From contig JAPUJS010000327.1 in NCBI GenBank assembly GCA_027296045.1, positions 1 through 5,045 on the forward strand: a DNA stretch of 5,045 bases, written 5' to 3'. The translations under genes and the position numbers were made by a program. Below are positions 1 through 5,045 of this stretch, piece by piece (positions within the stretch are counted from its first letter, which is position 1; each line of letters opens with the position of its first letter). The notes beneath the pieces were generated by a model. The model saw only the letters and a list, made by a program, of their open reading frames with translations, made no database searches and was not told where the DNA came from. Source of the stretch: a bacterium. Lineage in GTDB: Bacteria > Latescibacterota > UBA2968.

Positions 1-5
1 CCGTC

Positions 6-245
6 TCATCTCGAACCGCATTCGTGCCACGCCTCGGACAAAAAGTAAAAGTGATGGGTGGGGCCGTGCCCGTGCCCAATTGCCAGGCCATGTCGAATCG
101 CCTCGGTAATATACGCCTTGGCTTTCCCCACGGCCTCCACCCGCGAACACCCGTGTGCAAGCTGAGCAGCAATTGCCGCCGAATACGTCCACCCGGTCCC
201 GTGGGTGTGCGGCGTATGGTCAAAACCTGTTTCATGTGCCCTCAC
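6..245 (-). pseudogene. thiD: 3' remnant of thiD (HMP/HMP-P kinase), N-terminal two thirds missing
   Basis: The roughly 79 residues match only the C-terminal end of ThiD, the ribokinase-fold kinase that phosphorylates HMP-P to HMP-PP. Visible are the anion-hole motif THGTG (residues 14-18 of the fragment), the following helix YSAAIAAQLAHG, the EAVGKAKAYITEAIRH helix and the tail HGHGPTHHF, ending at a TGA. Full ThiD is about 260 residues. Upstream the frame stays open only to an in-frame TGA at 306-308, and the ThiE/TenI gene ends at 358, so there is no room for the rest. The residue after THGTG is Trp (TGG at 189-191), where ThiD has its catalytic Cys (GTGC). No good start codon or ribosome site is seen; the 245 boundary is a GTG codon and is arbitrary. 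It lies last in the thiO operon, a common place for thiD, so I infer an intact thiD was lost here by deletion and the remnant is inactive. Confidence 0.82.
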
Positions 246-357
246 CCGGTTGGGCTGTGCCCGACATTCCCCTCCCGTGGCGGGAGTAGGGAGTAATGAA
301 CCGATTCATCCAACAAATGCGATGCTTACAGACTCCATCTGCGATCCACGGAGGGCC
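246..357. other. Junction between thiD remnant and thiE/tenI, no intact gene
   Basis: These 112 bases hold no supported gene. The thiD reading frame continues as unrecognised residues to the stop at 306-308. The remaining bases up to the thiE/tenI stop show no ThiD motif in any minus-strand frame that I could read. Apart from the short repeats listed separately, I see nothing here, including no clear operon terminator. Confidence 0.5.
272..295. repeat. GC hairpin plus tandem GGGAGTA heptamer at the thiD break
   Basis: A perfect 6-bp inverted repeat CTCCCG-TGG-CGGGAG (272-286) overlaps two head-to-tail copies of GGGAGTA (282-288 and 289-295). A further small inverted repeat, ATGAA-CCGA-TTCAT, follows at 296-309. 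There is no T-run on either side, so this does not look like an intrinsic terminator. It lies exactly where recognisable ThiD homology stops, so it may be the scar or the substrate of the deletion. Origin is inferred; only the repeats are seen. Confidence 0.5.
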
Positions 358-972
358 TTACCCTTCCTCCCAGGCATGCAAATAATCCCGCACTGTTGCC
401 CGAACATCCCGAGCCGCCAGAATGCCCGACATCACCGCCACCCCTGCACACCCCACCGCCCGACAGGCGCCCGTACGGTCTGATGTAATCCCCCCCAACG
501 CAAAAACGGGAAGCCGCGTTTTTCCAACCGCTTCCAGCAGCCGCTCCAGCCCGATTCCCTCATAACCCGGTTTCAGACTCGGCGTATAAATCGGACTGAA
601 TGTCACAAAATCCGCTCCGCTTGCTGCTGCCCGGTCCAGCTCTGAAAGATCGTGGGTCGAACACCCCACCAACAGATCCTCGCCTCCTATCTCGCGAACC
701 GATTCGGGCGAAGGCCCTGCAGCCGGCAGGTGCACCCCTTTTGCACCAACGGCAACGGCAACCTTGGGATGGGAATTCACCGTCAGACAAGCATCGTAAA
801 CATCCGTCAGGTTCACAACCTGCTCGGCCAATTGCAAAAGGGCATCCCGATCCAGCGCCTTTTCCCGCAACTGCACAAACCGAACACCGGCGTCGAGCGC
901 CTCGGAAAGCACTTCGACCAAATCTCGGTTACCGCACGTTTCCCGATCGACAATCAAATATAGCGGAAACAT
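358..972 (-). CDS. thiE/tenI: ThiE/TenI superfamily protein, probably TenI-like thiazole tautomerase
   Basis: This 204-residue TIM-barrel protein has the family landmarks YLIVDR (5-10), VQLREK (33-38), GVHLP (79-83), CSTH (104-107), PSLKPGYEGIGL (131-142), ALGGIT (158-163) and GVAVMSGI (177-184). Thiamine phosphate synthase (ThiE) joins HMP-PP to thiazole phosphate and binds Mg-pyrophosphate through two Asp residues, one in an IND motif and one in GQxD. Here the first reads VNS (65-67) and the second region reads LPAAGPS, so both Asp are absent. Loss of those Asp, HLP in place of HLGQ and the His in CSTH (107) resemble Bacillus TenI, which aromatises the ThiG product and uses a His in the same segment. 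I therefore favour TenI over ThiE, but automated pipelines would probably call it thiE. The start ATG overlaps the thiG stop by one base (TGATG) with no clear Shine-Dalgarno sequence, so translation is probably coupled to thiG. Confidence 0.85.
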   Translation of the reverse strand: MFPLYLIVDRETCGNRDLVEVLSEALDAGVRFVQLREKALDRDALLQLAEQVVNLTDVYDACLTVNSHPKVAVAVGAKGVHLPAAGPSPESVREIGGEDLLVGCSTHDLSELDRAAASGADFVTFSPIYTPSLKPGYEGIGLERLLEAVGKTRLPVFALGGITSDRTGACRAVGCAGVAVMSGILAARDVRATVRDYLHAWEEG

Positions 973-1748
973 CAGGCGTGAACCCGGCCTTCCATGGACG
1001 TCGAAGCCGTTGCATAAAGCTTCTTCGGAATCCGCCCGGCCTCATACGCCAACCGGCCCGCTTCAATCGCCTTTCGCATGGCCTCGGCCATCTTCACCGG
1101 GTGTCGAGCGCCTGCAACAGCCGTATTCAAAAGCACCCCATCACACCCCAGTTCCATCGCCACCGCCGCATCCGAAGCCGTGCCCACCCCCGCATCGATA
1201 ATCACCGGCACTTGCACCGTATCCAGGATAATCTGGATATTTTGCGGGTTCCGAATCCCCATCCCCGACCCAATCGGTGCGCCCAAAGGCATCACGGCCG
1301 CACACCCGATGTCTTCCAATTTTTTACACGTCACCGGATCGTCGTTGCAATATGGCAATACCGTAAACCCATCCCGCACCAACGCCTCCGCCCCTTCAAG
1401 AAGCCCCATCACATCGGGAAACAAAGTTCGTTCATCGCCAATCACTTCCAGCTTCACCCAATCGGTGCCCAGGGCTTCCCGGGCCAGATTGGCAGTCAAC
1501 ACCGCATCGCGTGCCGTAAAACAGCCGGCCGTATTGGGCAACAGGGTATACCGCTCTCGGTCGATCAAACCCAGGACATTTTCCCCGGAAGCATCGTTCA
1601 AATGAAGCCGTCGAATCCCCACCGTCACAATTTCTGCACCACTTTTATCTATGGCATCCAGCATCACCTGCATATTGGGATACCGCGAGGTCCCAATCAA
1701 AAACCGCGATTGAAACGTCTTCCCTGCAATGGTCAATCCGTCAGACAT
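972..1748 (-). CDS. thiG: Thiazole synthase ThiG
   Basis: ThiG condenses 1-deoxy-D-xylulose 5-phosphate, dehydroglycine and ThiS-thiocarboxylate into the thiazole phosphate carboxylate in the cytoplasm. The 258-residue product has the usual family length. It shows SRFLIGTSRY (14-23), PNTAGC (71-76), DWVKLEVIGD (96-105) with the Schiff-base Lys at 99, PYCNDDP (132-138), MPLGAPIGSG (153-162), DAGVGTASDAA (185-195) and the phosphate-site segment LLNTAVAGARHP (206-217). I chose the ATG at 1748 because GAGGAG lies 4 bases upstream; an ATG at 1760 would add four residues, has no ribosome site and places that GAGGAG inside the gene. The gene follows thiS by 27 bases, its product's sulfur donor, and overlaps the next start by one base. 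All catalytic landmarks are intact, so I expect it to be functional. Confidence 0.97.
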   Translation of the reverse strand: MSDGLTIAGKTFQSRFLIGTSRYPNMQVMLDAIDKSGAEIVTVGIRRLHLNDASGENVLGLIDRERYTLLPNTAGCFTARDAVLTANLAREALGTDWVKLEVIGDERTLFPDVMGLLEGAEALVRDGFTVLPYCNDDPVTCKKLEDIGCAAVMPLGAPIGSGMGIRNPQNIQIILDTVQVPVIIDAGVGTASDAAVAMELGCDGVLLNTAVAGARHPVKMAEAMRKAIEAGRLAYEAGRIPKKLYATASTSMEGRVHA

Positions 1749-1752
1749 AAAT

Positions 1753-1758
1753 CTCCTC
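1753..1758 (-). promoter_or_regulatory. Ribosome binding site of thiG
   Basis: GAGGAG on the minus strand lies 4 bases before the ATG at 1748. It decides that start against the in-frame ATG at 1760, whose reading would run through this site. It is the only strong Shine-Dalgarno sequence that I see in the leftward operon. Confidence 0.75.
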
Positions 1759-1775
1759 ATCTCACAATAGAAATC

Positions 1776-1982
1776 CTATCCGCCTTGAACCGCGTGAATC
1801 ACATCCACCTGGTCGCCCTCCAAAATCTGTGTGCTCGCCCAATCACCCCGGGGAACCACAGCAGCATTCACCGCCACGGCAATCCCTTTCTGCTCCGGGT
1901 CCAGATCAATCGCCGCCAGCATATTCCGAACATCCAGCCCGTCCGTAATTTGCCTGGGTTCGCCGTTTAAAATAATTTCCAT
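1776..1982 (-). CDS. thiS: Sulfur carrier protein ThiS
   Basis: ThiS is a small ubiquitin-fold protein whose C-terminal Gly-Gly is adenylated by ThiF and converted to a thiocarboxylate, giving sulfur to ThiG. The 68-residue product matches the family length and pattern: MEIILNGEPR start, VAVN (36-39), VPR (43-45), Trp48, and the tail EGDQVDVIHAVQGG (55-68) ending exactly in Gly-Gly before a TAG stop. It sits between thiO and thiG, with gaps of 30 and 27 bases, the standard thiO-thiS-thiG order. The ATG at 1982 gives the expected N-terminal beta strand; the ribosome site before it is weak (CGGG). No thiF-like adenylating enzyme is seen in the window, so ThiS activation must come from a gene elsewhere. 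Confidence 0.96.
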   Translation of the reverse strand: MEIILNGEPRQITDGLDVRNMLAAIDLDPEQKGIAVAVNAAVVPRGDWASTQILEGDQVDVIHAVQGG

Positions 1983-2012
1983 ATACCCGATCGTATGCCT
2001 GAAAAATAAGGC

Positions 2013-3146
2013 CTATAAAAACCGCTCCAATCCAAACGGCCGAATCACTTCCGAGACCTCGCCCGTCAAAATCAACTCGGAAATATAGTGCGCAGTCATC
2101 GGCGTCAAAAGAATGCCCTTCCGATAATGCCCGGTCGCCATGATCAACCCGTCAATCGCTGTGGTTCCCAGAATAGGCGCATCGTCTCGACTGCCGGGCC
2201 GCAAACCCGCCAGGGTTTCTACAATCGGCAAATCGTACACCCCGGGCAAGACTTCCCAGGCCGCGCGTAACAACTCAAACATCCCCCCGGCCGTCAGCTC
2301 CGTATCAAACCCCATCTCCTCAGACGTTGCGCCCACCACCAGATGGCCACCATCTTTGGGTGCCAGATACACCGACACCGAAGAGGCCCACCGATTGTAC
2401 CAAACAATCGTATGGGGCCGCACCGCATCTGTCATCTGCAACCGGATAATCTGCCCTTTCACAGGGCGCACGGGCGGGCGAATCTCATCCGGCAACCCCG
2501 GCAGCCTTCCCGACCAGCAGCCGGCAGAAAGCACCACCATCTCCCCTTCATACACCTCCTCTCCCACCCGAACGCCGCGAACCCGATTCCCTTCCATCAC
2601 CAGCTCGTCCACAGAGGCACCCTCTTTTAAGGTCCCCCCCGCCTTTTCCAGTCCGGTTGCCAGGGCCGCCACCAGCAGCCGATTATCCACCTGATGATCG
2701 CCCGGACACCAGACGGCCGCACTCACCTGGCCGCCCAGATGGGGTTCACGCGCTCTCGCTTCAGCCCCATTCAACCACGCCACTTCCAGCCCCAGTTCTT
2801 TCTGAAACCGATACCGAAATTCCAGATCCGCCAGATCGTCCTGGCTCACCCCCACCAGCAACACGCCATCTTTCCGGTATCCCACCGCTTGCCCGGTATC
2901 CGCCTCCAGTTCCGCCACAAAATCAGGATACATTGCCAGGCTTTTCAACCCCAACCTCAAAAGCGGCTCTTCTTCAAATCGCACCTCGGCAAGCGGAGAC
3001 AGCATCCCGGCCGAAGCCCAACTTGCAGCCCCCCCTGCCCGGTCGCGGTCAAATACCACCACGCCTTTGCCGGCCCTGGCCAATTTCCAGCCAATGCTCA
3101 GGCCGATCACGCCGCCCCCAACAATCAACACCCGGTCGTTATCCAT
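2013..3146 (-). CDS. thiO: Glycine oxidase ThiO (FAD-dependent)
   Basis: ThiO is a flavoenzyme that oxidises glycine to the imine used by ThiG for the thiazole ring, in the cytoplasm. The 377-residue product begins with an FAD-binding Rossmann motif, VLIVGGGVIGLSIGW (6-20, Gly10/12/15), with the acidic residue at the end of the second strand (VVVFDRD, Asp33). ASWASAGMLSP (41-51), PGDHQVDN (148-155) and the C-terminal signature AGLRPGSRDDAPILG (313-327, with the probable substrate-carboxylate Arg at 316) followed by GHYRKGILLTP near 339 are typical of ThiO. The ATG at 3146 places the Rossmann strand at the usual N-terminal position. A longer frame to 3185 exists, but its start lies within the leader terminator hairpin, so I reject it. 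No clear Shine-Dalgarno sequence precedes the ATG. This is the first gene of the leftward operon and is read through a TPP riboswitch leader. Confidence 0.95.
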   Translation of the reverse strand: MDNDRVLIVGGGVIGLSIGWKLARAGKGVVVFDRDRAGGAASWASAGMLSPLAEVRFEEEPLLRLGLKSLAMYPDFVAELEADTGQAVGYRKDGVLLVGVSQDDLADLEFRYRFQKELGLEVAWLNGAEARAREPHLGGQVSAAVWCPGDHQVDNRLLVAALATGLEKAGGTLKEGASVDELVMEGNRVRGVRVGEEVYEGEMVVLSAGCWSGRLPGLPDEIRPPVRPVKGQIIRLQMTDAVRPHTIVWYNRWASSVSVYLAPKDGGHLVVGATSEEMGFDTELTAGGMFELLRAAWEVLPGVYDLPIVETLAGLRPGSRDDAPILGTTAIDGLIMATGHYRKGILLTPMTAHYISELILTGEVSEVIRPFGLERFL

Positions 3147-3164
3147 AGATCTTACAAAACATAT

Positions 3165-3202
3165 AAAAAACGCCGCCCTTCGCACAAAACAGAAAAGCGG
3201 CG
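3165..3202 (-). terminator. Intrinsic terminator in the thiO leader (riboswitch expression platform)
   Basis: On the minus strand, CGCCGCTTTTC (3202-3192) pairs with GAAGGGCGGCG (3181-3171) over 11 pairs, two of them G-U, around a 10-base loop. Six T follow at 3170-3165. It lies between the TPP aptamer and the thiO start, 18 bases before the ATG. I infer it is the off-switch formed when TPP is bound. Confidence 0.85.
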
Positions 3203-3213
3203 ACCCGTTTTCT
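3191..3213 (-). promoter_or_regulatory. Candidate antiterminator hairpin in the thiO leader
   Basis: Just after the aptamer, AGAAAA (3213-3208) can pair with TTTTCT (3196-3191), extended inward by a CGG/CCG helix with a bulge. This hairpin uses almost the whole 5' arm of the terminator (3202-3192), so the two structures exclude each other. It abuts but does not overlap the 3' strand of P1 (3219-3215), so how ligand binding would bias the choice is not obvious. Pairing is seen; the role is inferred. Confidence 0.45.
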
Positions 3214-3214
3214 T

Positions 3215-3298
3215 ATGCGACTCCCTACGCCGGTATAACCCGGATCAGGTGAAGAGGGTATGATCTCAGCTTGCCTGCATACAAGCACCCCTGCACAT
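3215..3298 (-). ncRNA. TPP riboswitch (THI element) controlling thiO operon
   Basis: The minus strand carries the conserved THI-box elements in order: GGGGTGC, a hairpin GCTTG...CAAGC, the pyrimidine-sensing GCTGAGATCATACCC, ACCTGATCCGGGTTATACCGGCG, and the closing TAGGGA. The closing P1 helix is ATGTG (3298-3294) with CGCAT (3219-3215), including one G-U pair. It begins a few bases after the predicted transcription start and is followed by an intrinsic terminator. High TPP should therefore stop transcription before thiO. Confidence 0.95.
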
Positions 3299-3308
3299 CA
3301 TTTTTTCA

Positions 3309-3337
3309 AACATACCACTTTGTAGCCCAATCGTCAA
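3309..3337 (-). promoter_or_regulatory. Sigma70-type promoter of the thiO operon
   Basis: TTGACG (-35, 3337-3332) and TATGTT (-10, 3314-3309) are separated by exactly 17 bases on the minus strand. Transcription would start near 3302-3303, just before riboswitch P1. The same hexamers and spacing occur in the promoter facing the other way for thiC, which strengthens both calls. Confidence 0.75.
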
Positions 3338-3374
3338 GGTTTTCTCCTTCCCCCACAGAAAGTCCCTTGACGAT
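3330..3374. repeat. 10-bp inverted repeat formed by the two back-to-back -35 regions
   Basis: ATCGTCAAGG (3330-3339) and CCTTGACGAT (3365-3374) are perfect reverse complements around a 25-base centre. Each arm contains one of the two divergent -35 boxes. The symmetry goes two bases beyond the hexamer on each side. It may simply reflect two copies of the same promoter, or be the operator of a dimeric regulator. Confidence 0.7.
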
Positions 3375-3395
3375 CCCGTCTTTTCTTTTTATGTT
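3367..3395 (+). promoter_or_regulatory. Sigma70-type promoter of thiC
   Basis: TTGACG (-35, 3367-3372) and TATGTT (-10, 3390-3395) are separated by 17 bases containing a T-rich tract. The start would fall near 3402, about 8 bases before riboswitch P1. It is identical in hexamers and spacing to the divergent thiO promoter. Confidence 0.75.
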
Positions 3396-3409
3396 GTCAA
3401 AACAATGCT

Positions 3410-3490
3410 GGTCCGTATAGGGGTGCCGAAAGGCTGAGATCACACCCTCAAAACCTGCCCTGGGTAATTCCAGCGAAGGGAACACGGTCC
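3410..3490 (+). ncRNA. TPP riboswitch (THI element) controlling thiC
   Basis: The plus strand shows GGGGTGCC, a short GCC-GAAA-GGC hairpin with a GNRA loop, GCTGAGATCACACCC, AACCTGCCCTGGGTAATTCCAGCG, and AAGGGAA: the full THI-box series. P1 is formed by GGTCCGT (3410-3416) with ACGGTCC (3484-3490), six of seven pairs with one U-U mismatch. Compared with the thiO riboswitch, its first hairpin is much shorter. An intrinsic terminator follows, so TPP should reduce read-through into thiC. Confidence 0.96.
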
Positions 3491-3504
3491 TTTTCGGGAT
3501 CTTG

Positions 3505-3540
3505 AACCGATTCTCTCCGCTTCTGGAAGAATCGGTTTTT
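3505..3540 (+). terminator. Intrinsic terminator in the thiC leader (riboswitch expression platform)
   Basis: AACCGATTCT (3505-3514) pairs perfectly with AGAATCGGTT (3528-3537) over 10 bp, with a possible extra TCC/GGA helix in the loop, and the run TTTTT ends at 3540. It lies 14 bases after the aptamer. The P1 3' strand CGGT (3485-3488) can alternatively pair with ACCG in the terminator's 5' arm (3506-3509), giving a weak candidate antiterminator that competes with both P1 and the terminator. Confidence 0.88.
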
Positions 3541-3568
3541 AAATGTCCTCCGATCTCAGCATAACCTG

Positions 3569-3574
3569 AAGGAG
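3569..3574 (+). promoter_or_regulatory. Ribosome binding site of thiC
   Basis: AAGGAG ends 8 bases before the ATG at 3583 and is a strong Shine-Dalgarno sequence. It sets the thiC start. Just upstream, GATCTCAGC (3552-3560) is perfectly complementary to part of the riboswitch core. Confidence 0.85.
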
Positions 3575-3582
3575 ATAGATTT

Positions 3583-5045
3583 ATGAGTCAGACCAACGGA
3601 GCGCAAAATGCCGGTCATAACAACACCGAGAAGGTCTACCTGGAAGGCAAGAATAACATCCGGGTGCCGGCGCGAAAAATCACGCTGACCAATGGGGAAT
3701 CGCCCGTTTATGTCTACGACACCAGCGGGCCCCAGGACCACGACGTTCGAAACGGCCTTCCCCCGATGCGCCTGGACTGGATCAAAGCCCGGGGCGATGT
3801 CGAAGAAGGACATCTGGTCTACACCCCCCAGCCCGGCGCGGCCAAAATTCCCGAAACATTGAAGCGCAAAAAAGTGCTCCGGGGCAAAAACAACGTAACC
3901 CAGATGCACTATGCCAAAAAAGGCATGATCACCTCGGAAATGGAATTCATCGCCATTCGCGAAAACGTCGATCCCGAATTCGTCCGTTCCGAAGTCGCCC
4001 GGGGCCGCGCCATCATCCCCTCCAACATCAACCACCCCGAAAGCGAGCCCATGATCATCGGGCGCAACTTCCTGGTCAAAGTCAACGCCAACATCGGCAA
4101 CTCGGCCGTCACCTCCTCCATTGAAGAAGAAACCGAAAAACTCCTGTGGTCTGCAAAGTGGGGTGCCGACACGGTGATGGACCTTTCCACCGGCAGCGAC
4201 ATCCACGAAACCCGCGAATGGATCATTCGCAACTCGCCCGTCCCCATCGGAACCGTTCCCATCTACCAGGCCCTCGAAAAAGTGAATAACACACCCGAAG
4301 ACCTCACCTTCGACATCTTCATGGACACCATCATCGAGCAGGCCGAACAGGGCGTAGACTATTTCACCATCCACGCCGGCGTCCTGCTCCCCTACATCCC
4401 GCTCACCGCCAAGCGCGTGACCGGGATCGTCTCCCGGGGTGGCTCCATTATGGCCAAATGGTGTCTGGCCCACCACCAGGAAAATTTCCTCTATACCCGG
4501 TTTCGCGAGTTTTGCGAAGTCATGAAACAATATGACATCGCCTTCTCCTTGGGCGACGGCCTTCGCCCCGGATCGATTGCCGATGCCAACGACGAAGCCC
4601 AGTTTGCCGAACTAAAAACCCAGGGAGAACTCACTAAAATCGCCTGGGAATACGACGTCCAGGTCATGAACGAAGGCCCGGGACACATCCCGATGCACCT
4701 GATCAAAGAAAACGTCGAAAAACAAATGGAATGGTGCCAGGAAGCCCCTTTCTACACCCTGGGTCCCCTGATCACCGACATCGCCCCCGGCTATGACCAC
4801 ATCACCTCGGCCATTGGGGCCGCGATGATCGGCTGGTACGGCACGGCCATGCTCTGTTATGTCACGCCCAAAGAACACCTGGGCCTGCCCAATCGACAGG
4901 ACGTGAAAGACGGCCTGATTGCCTACAAAATCGCCGCCCACGCCGCCGACCTGGCCAAAGGCCACCAGGGCGCCCAGGAATGGGACGATGCCCTTTCGAA
5001 AGCCCGATTCGAATTCCGGTGGGAAGACCAGTTCAACCTCTCCCT
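3583..5045 (+). CDS. thiC: Phosphomethylpyrimidine synthase ThiC (3' end outside window)
   Basis: ThiC is a radical-SAM [4Fe-4S] enzyme that rearranges aminoimidazole ribotide into HMP-P, the pyrimidine half of thiamine. The window holds 487 codons in one open frame and runs off the right edge. Conserved blocks are YDTSGPQ (45-51), LPPMRLDW (59-66), MHYAKKGMITSEMEF (108-122), IIPSNINHPE (144-153), VNANIGNS (167-174), MDLSTGSDIHETR (199-211), VPIYQAL (225-231), FTIHAGV (261-267), RVTGIVSRGGS (278-288), SLGDGLRPGS (322-331), NEGPGHIPMH (363-372), TDIAPGYDHITSAIG (398-412) and CYVTPKEHLGLP (425-436). The cluster-binding CxxCxxxxC motif lies near the C-terminus in this family and is not in the window. 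The start follows a strong AAGGAG. The N-terminus is shorter than in E. coli ThiC. It is divergent from thiO and has its own TPP riboswitch. Confidence 0.98.
   Translation, partial: MSQTNGAQNAGHNNTEKVYLEGKNNIRVPARKITLTNGESPVYVYDTSGPQDHDVRNGLPPMRLDWIKARGDVEEGHLVYTPQPGAAKIPETLKRKKVLRGKNNVTQMHYAKKGMITSEMEFIAIRENVDPEFVRSEVARGRAIIPSNINHPESEPMIIGRNFLVKVNANIGNSAVTSSIEEETEKLLWSAKWGADTVMDLSTGSDIHETREWIIRNSPVPIGTVPIYQALEKVNNTPEDLTFDIFMDTIIEQAEQGVDYFTIHAGVLLPYIPLTAKRVTGIVSRGGSIMAKWCLAHHQENFLYTRFREFCEVMKQYDIAFSLGDGLRPGSIADANDEAQFAELKTQGELTKIAWEYDVQVMNEGPGHIPMHLIKENVEKQMEWCQEAPFYTLGPLITDIAPGYDHITSAIGAAMIGWYGTAMLCYVTPKEHLGLPNRQDVKDGLIAYKIAAHAADLAKGHQGAQEWDDALSKARFEFRWEDQFNLS

Noticed and set aside
272..286. 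CTCCCG/CGGGAG hairpin as the transcription terminator of the thiO operon
   Set aside because: There is no T-run after it on the minus strand, and the thiD remnant continues beyond it.
600..1970. 456-residue open frame on the plus strand
   Set aside because: It lies antisense to thiE/tenI, thiG and thiS, which have clear family motifs. Its composition (rich in Pro, His, Arg) is that of a shadow frame in GC-rich DNA, and no motif is seen.
3147..3185. N-terminal extension of ThiO starting at 3185
   Set aside because: The start would lie within the hairpin arm of the intrinsic terminator, and the added residues are not part of the Rossmann fold; ATG 3146 fits the family.
2694..3263. 189-residue plus-strand open frame
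   Set aside because: It is antisense to thiO and runs across the thiO leader terminator and into its riboswitch, so it is a shadow.
3369..3390. GACG-ATCC-CGTC followed by a T-rich run, as a terminator
   Set aside because: The stem is only 4 bp and sits in the thiC promoter with no gene ending before it. The T-tract is better read as promoter spacer.
3372..3501. GATCCCG (3372-3378) complementary to CGGGATC (3495-3501), as a possible antiterminator
   Set aside because: The upstream copy overlaps the -35 region and spacer of the thiC promoter, upstream of the predicted start near 3402, so it should not be in the transcript.
3556..4530. 324-residue open frame on the minus strand
   Set aside because: It is antisense to the well-conserved thiC frame and overlaps its leader; its Gly/Asp/Phe-rich product resembles no family I know.

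Overview
The window holds a divergent thiamine (vitamin B1) biosynthesis locus. Five genes or gene remnants run leftward (minus strand): thiO, thiS, thiG, a ThiE/TenI-family gene, and a truncated 3' fragment of thiD. A large thiC gene runs rightward (plus strand) and leaves the window before its 3' end. The DNA is moderately GC-rich and densely packed, and the genes are ordinary bacterial thi genes. I cannot name the organism. The separate thiO-thiS-thiG order and the terminator-type TPP riboswitches identify a bacterium, but not a phylum.

Layout. 6-245: decayed C-terminal end of an HMP-P kinase (ThiD), missing about two thirds of the protein and carrying Trp where the catalytic Cys is expected. 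246-357: gene-poor junction with a tandem heptamer and a small GC hairpin. 358-972: ThiE/TenI-family protein that looks more like the thiazole tautomerase TenI than thiamine phosphate synthase. 972-1748: thiG, overlapping the next start by one base (TGATG). 1776-1982: thiS, ending in Gly-Gly. 2013-3146: thiO. 3147-3582: the 436-base control region. 3583-5045: thiC, partial.

The control region is nearly mirror-symmetric. Two promoters with the same hexamers and spacing (TTGACG-17-TATGTT) stand back to back. Their -35 boxes form the arms of a 10-bp inverted repeat. Each promoter drives a leader with a TPP riboswitch (THI element) followed by an intrinsic terminator, so thiamine pyrophosphate should shut off both transcripts by premature termination.

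Pathway logic (established for these families). ThiC makes the pyrimidine HMP-P. ThiO oxidises glycine to dehydroglycine. ThiS-thiocarboxylate supplies sulfur, and ThiG builds the thiazole phosphate carboxylate, which TenI can aromatise. A working ThiD (HMP-P kinase) and, if my reading of the TenI-like gene is right, the coupling enzyme ThiE are not encoded here. They should be found elsewhere in the genome.
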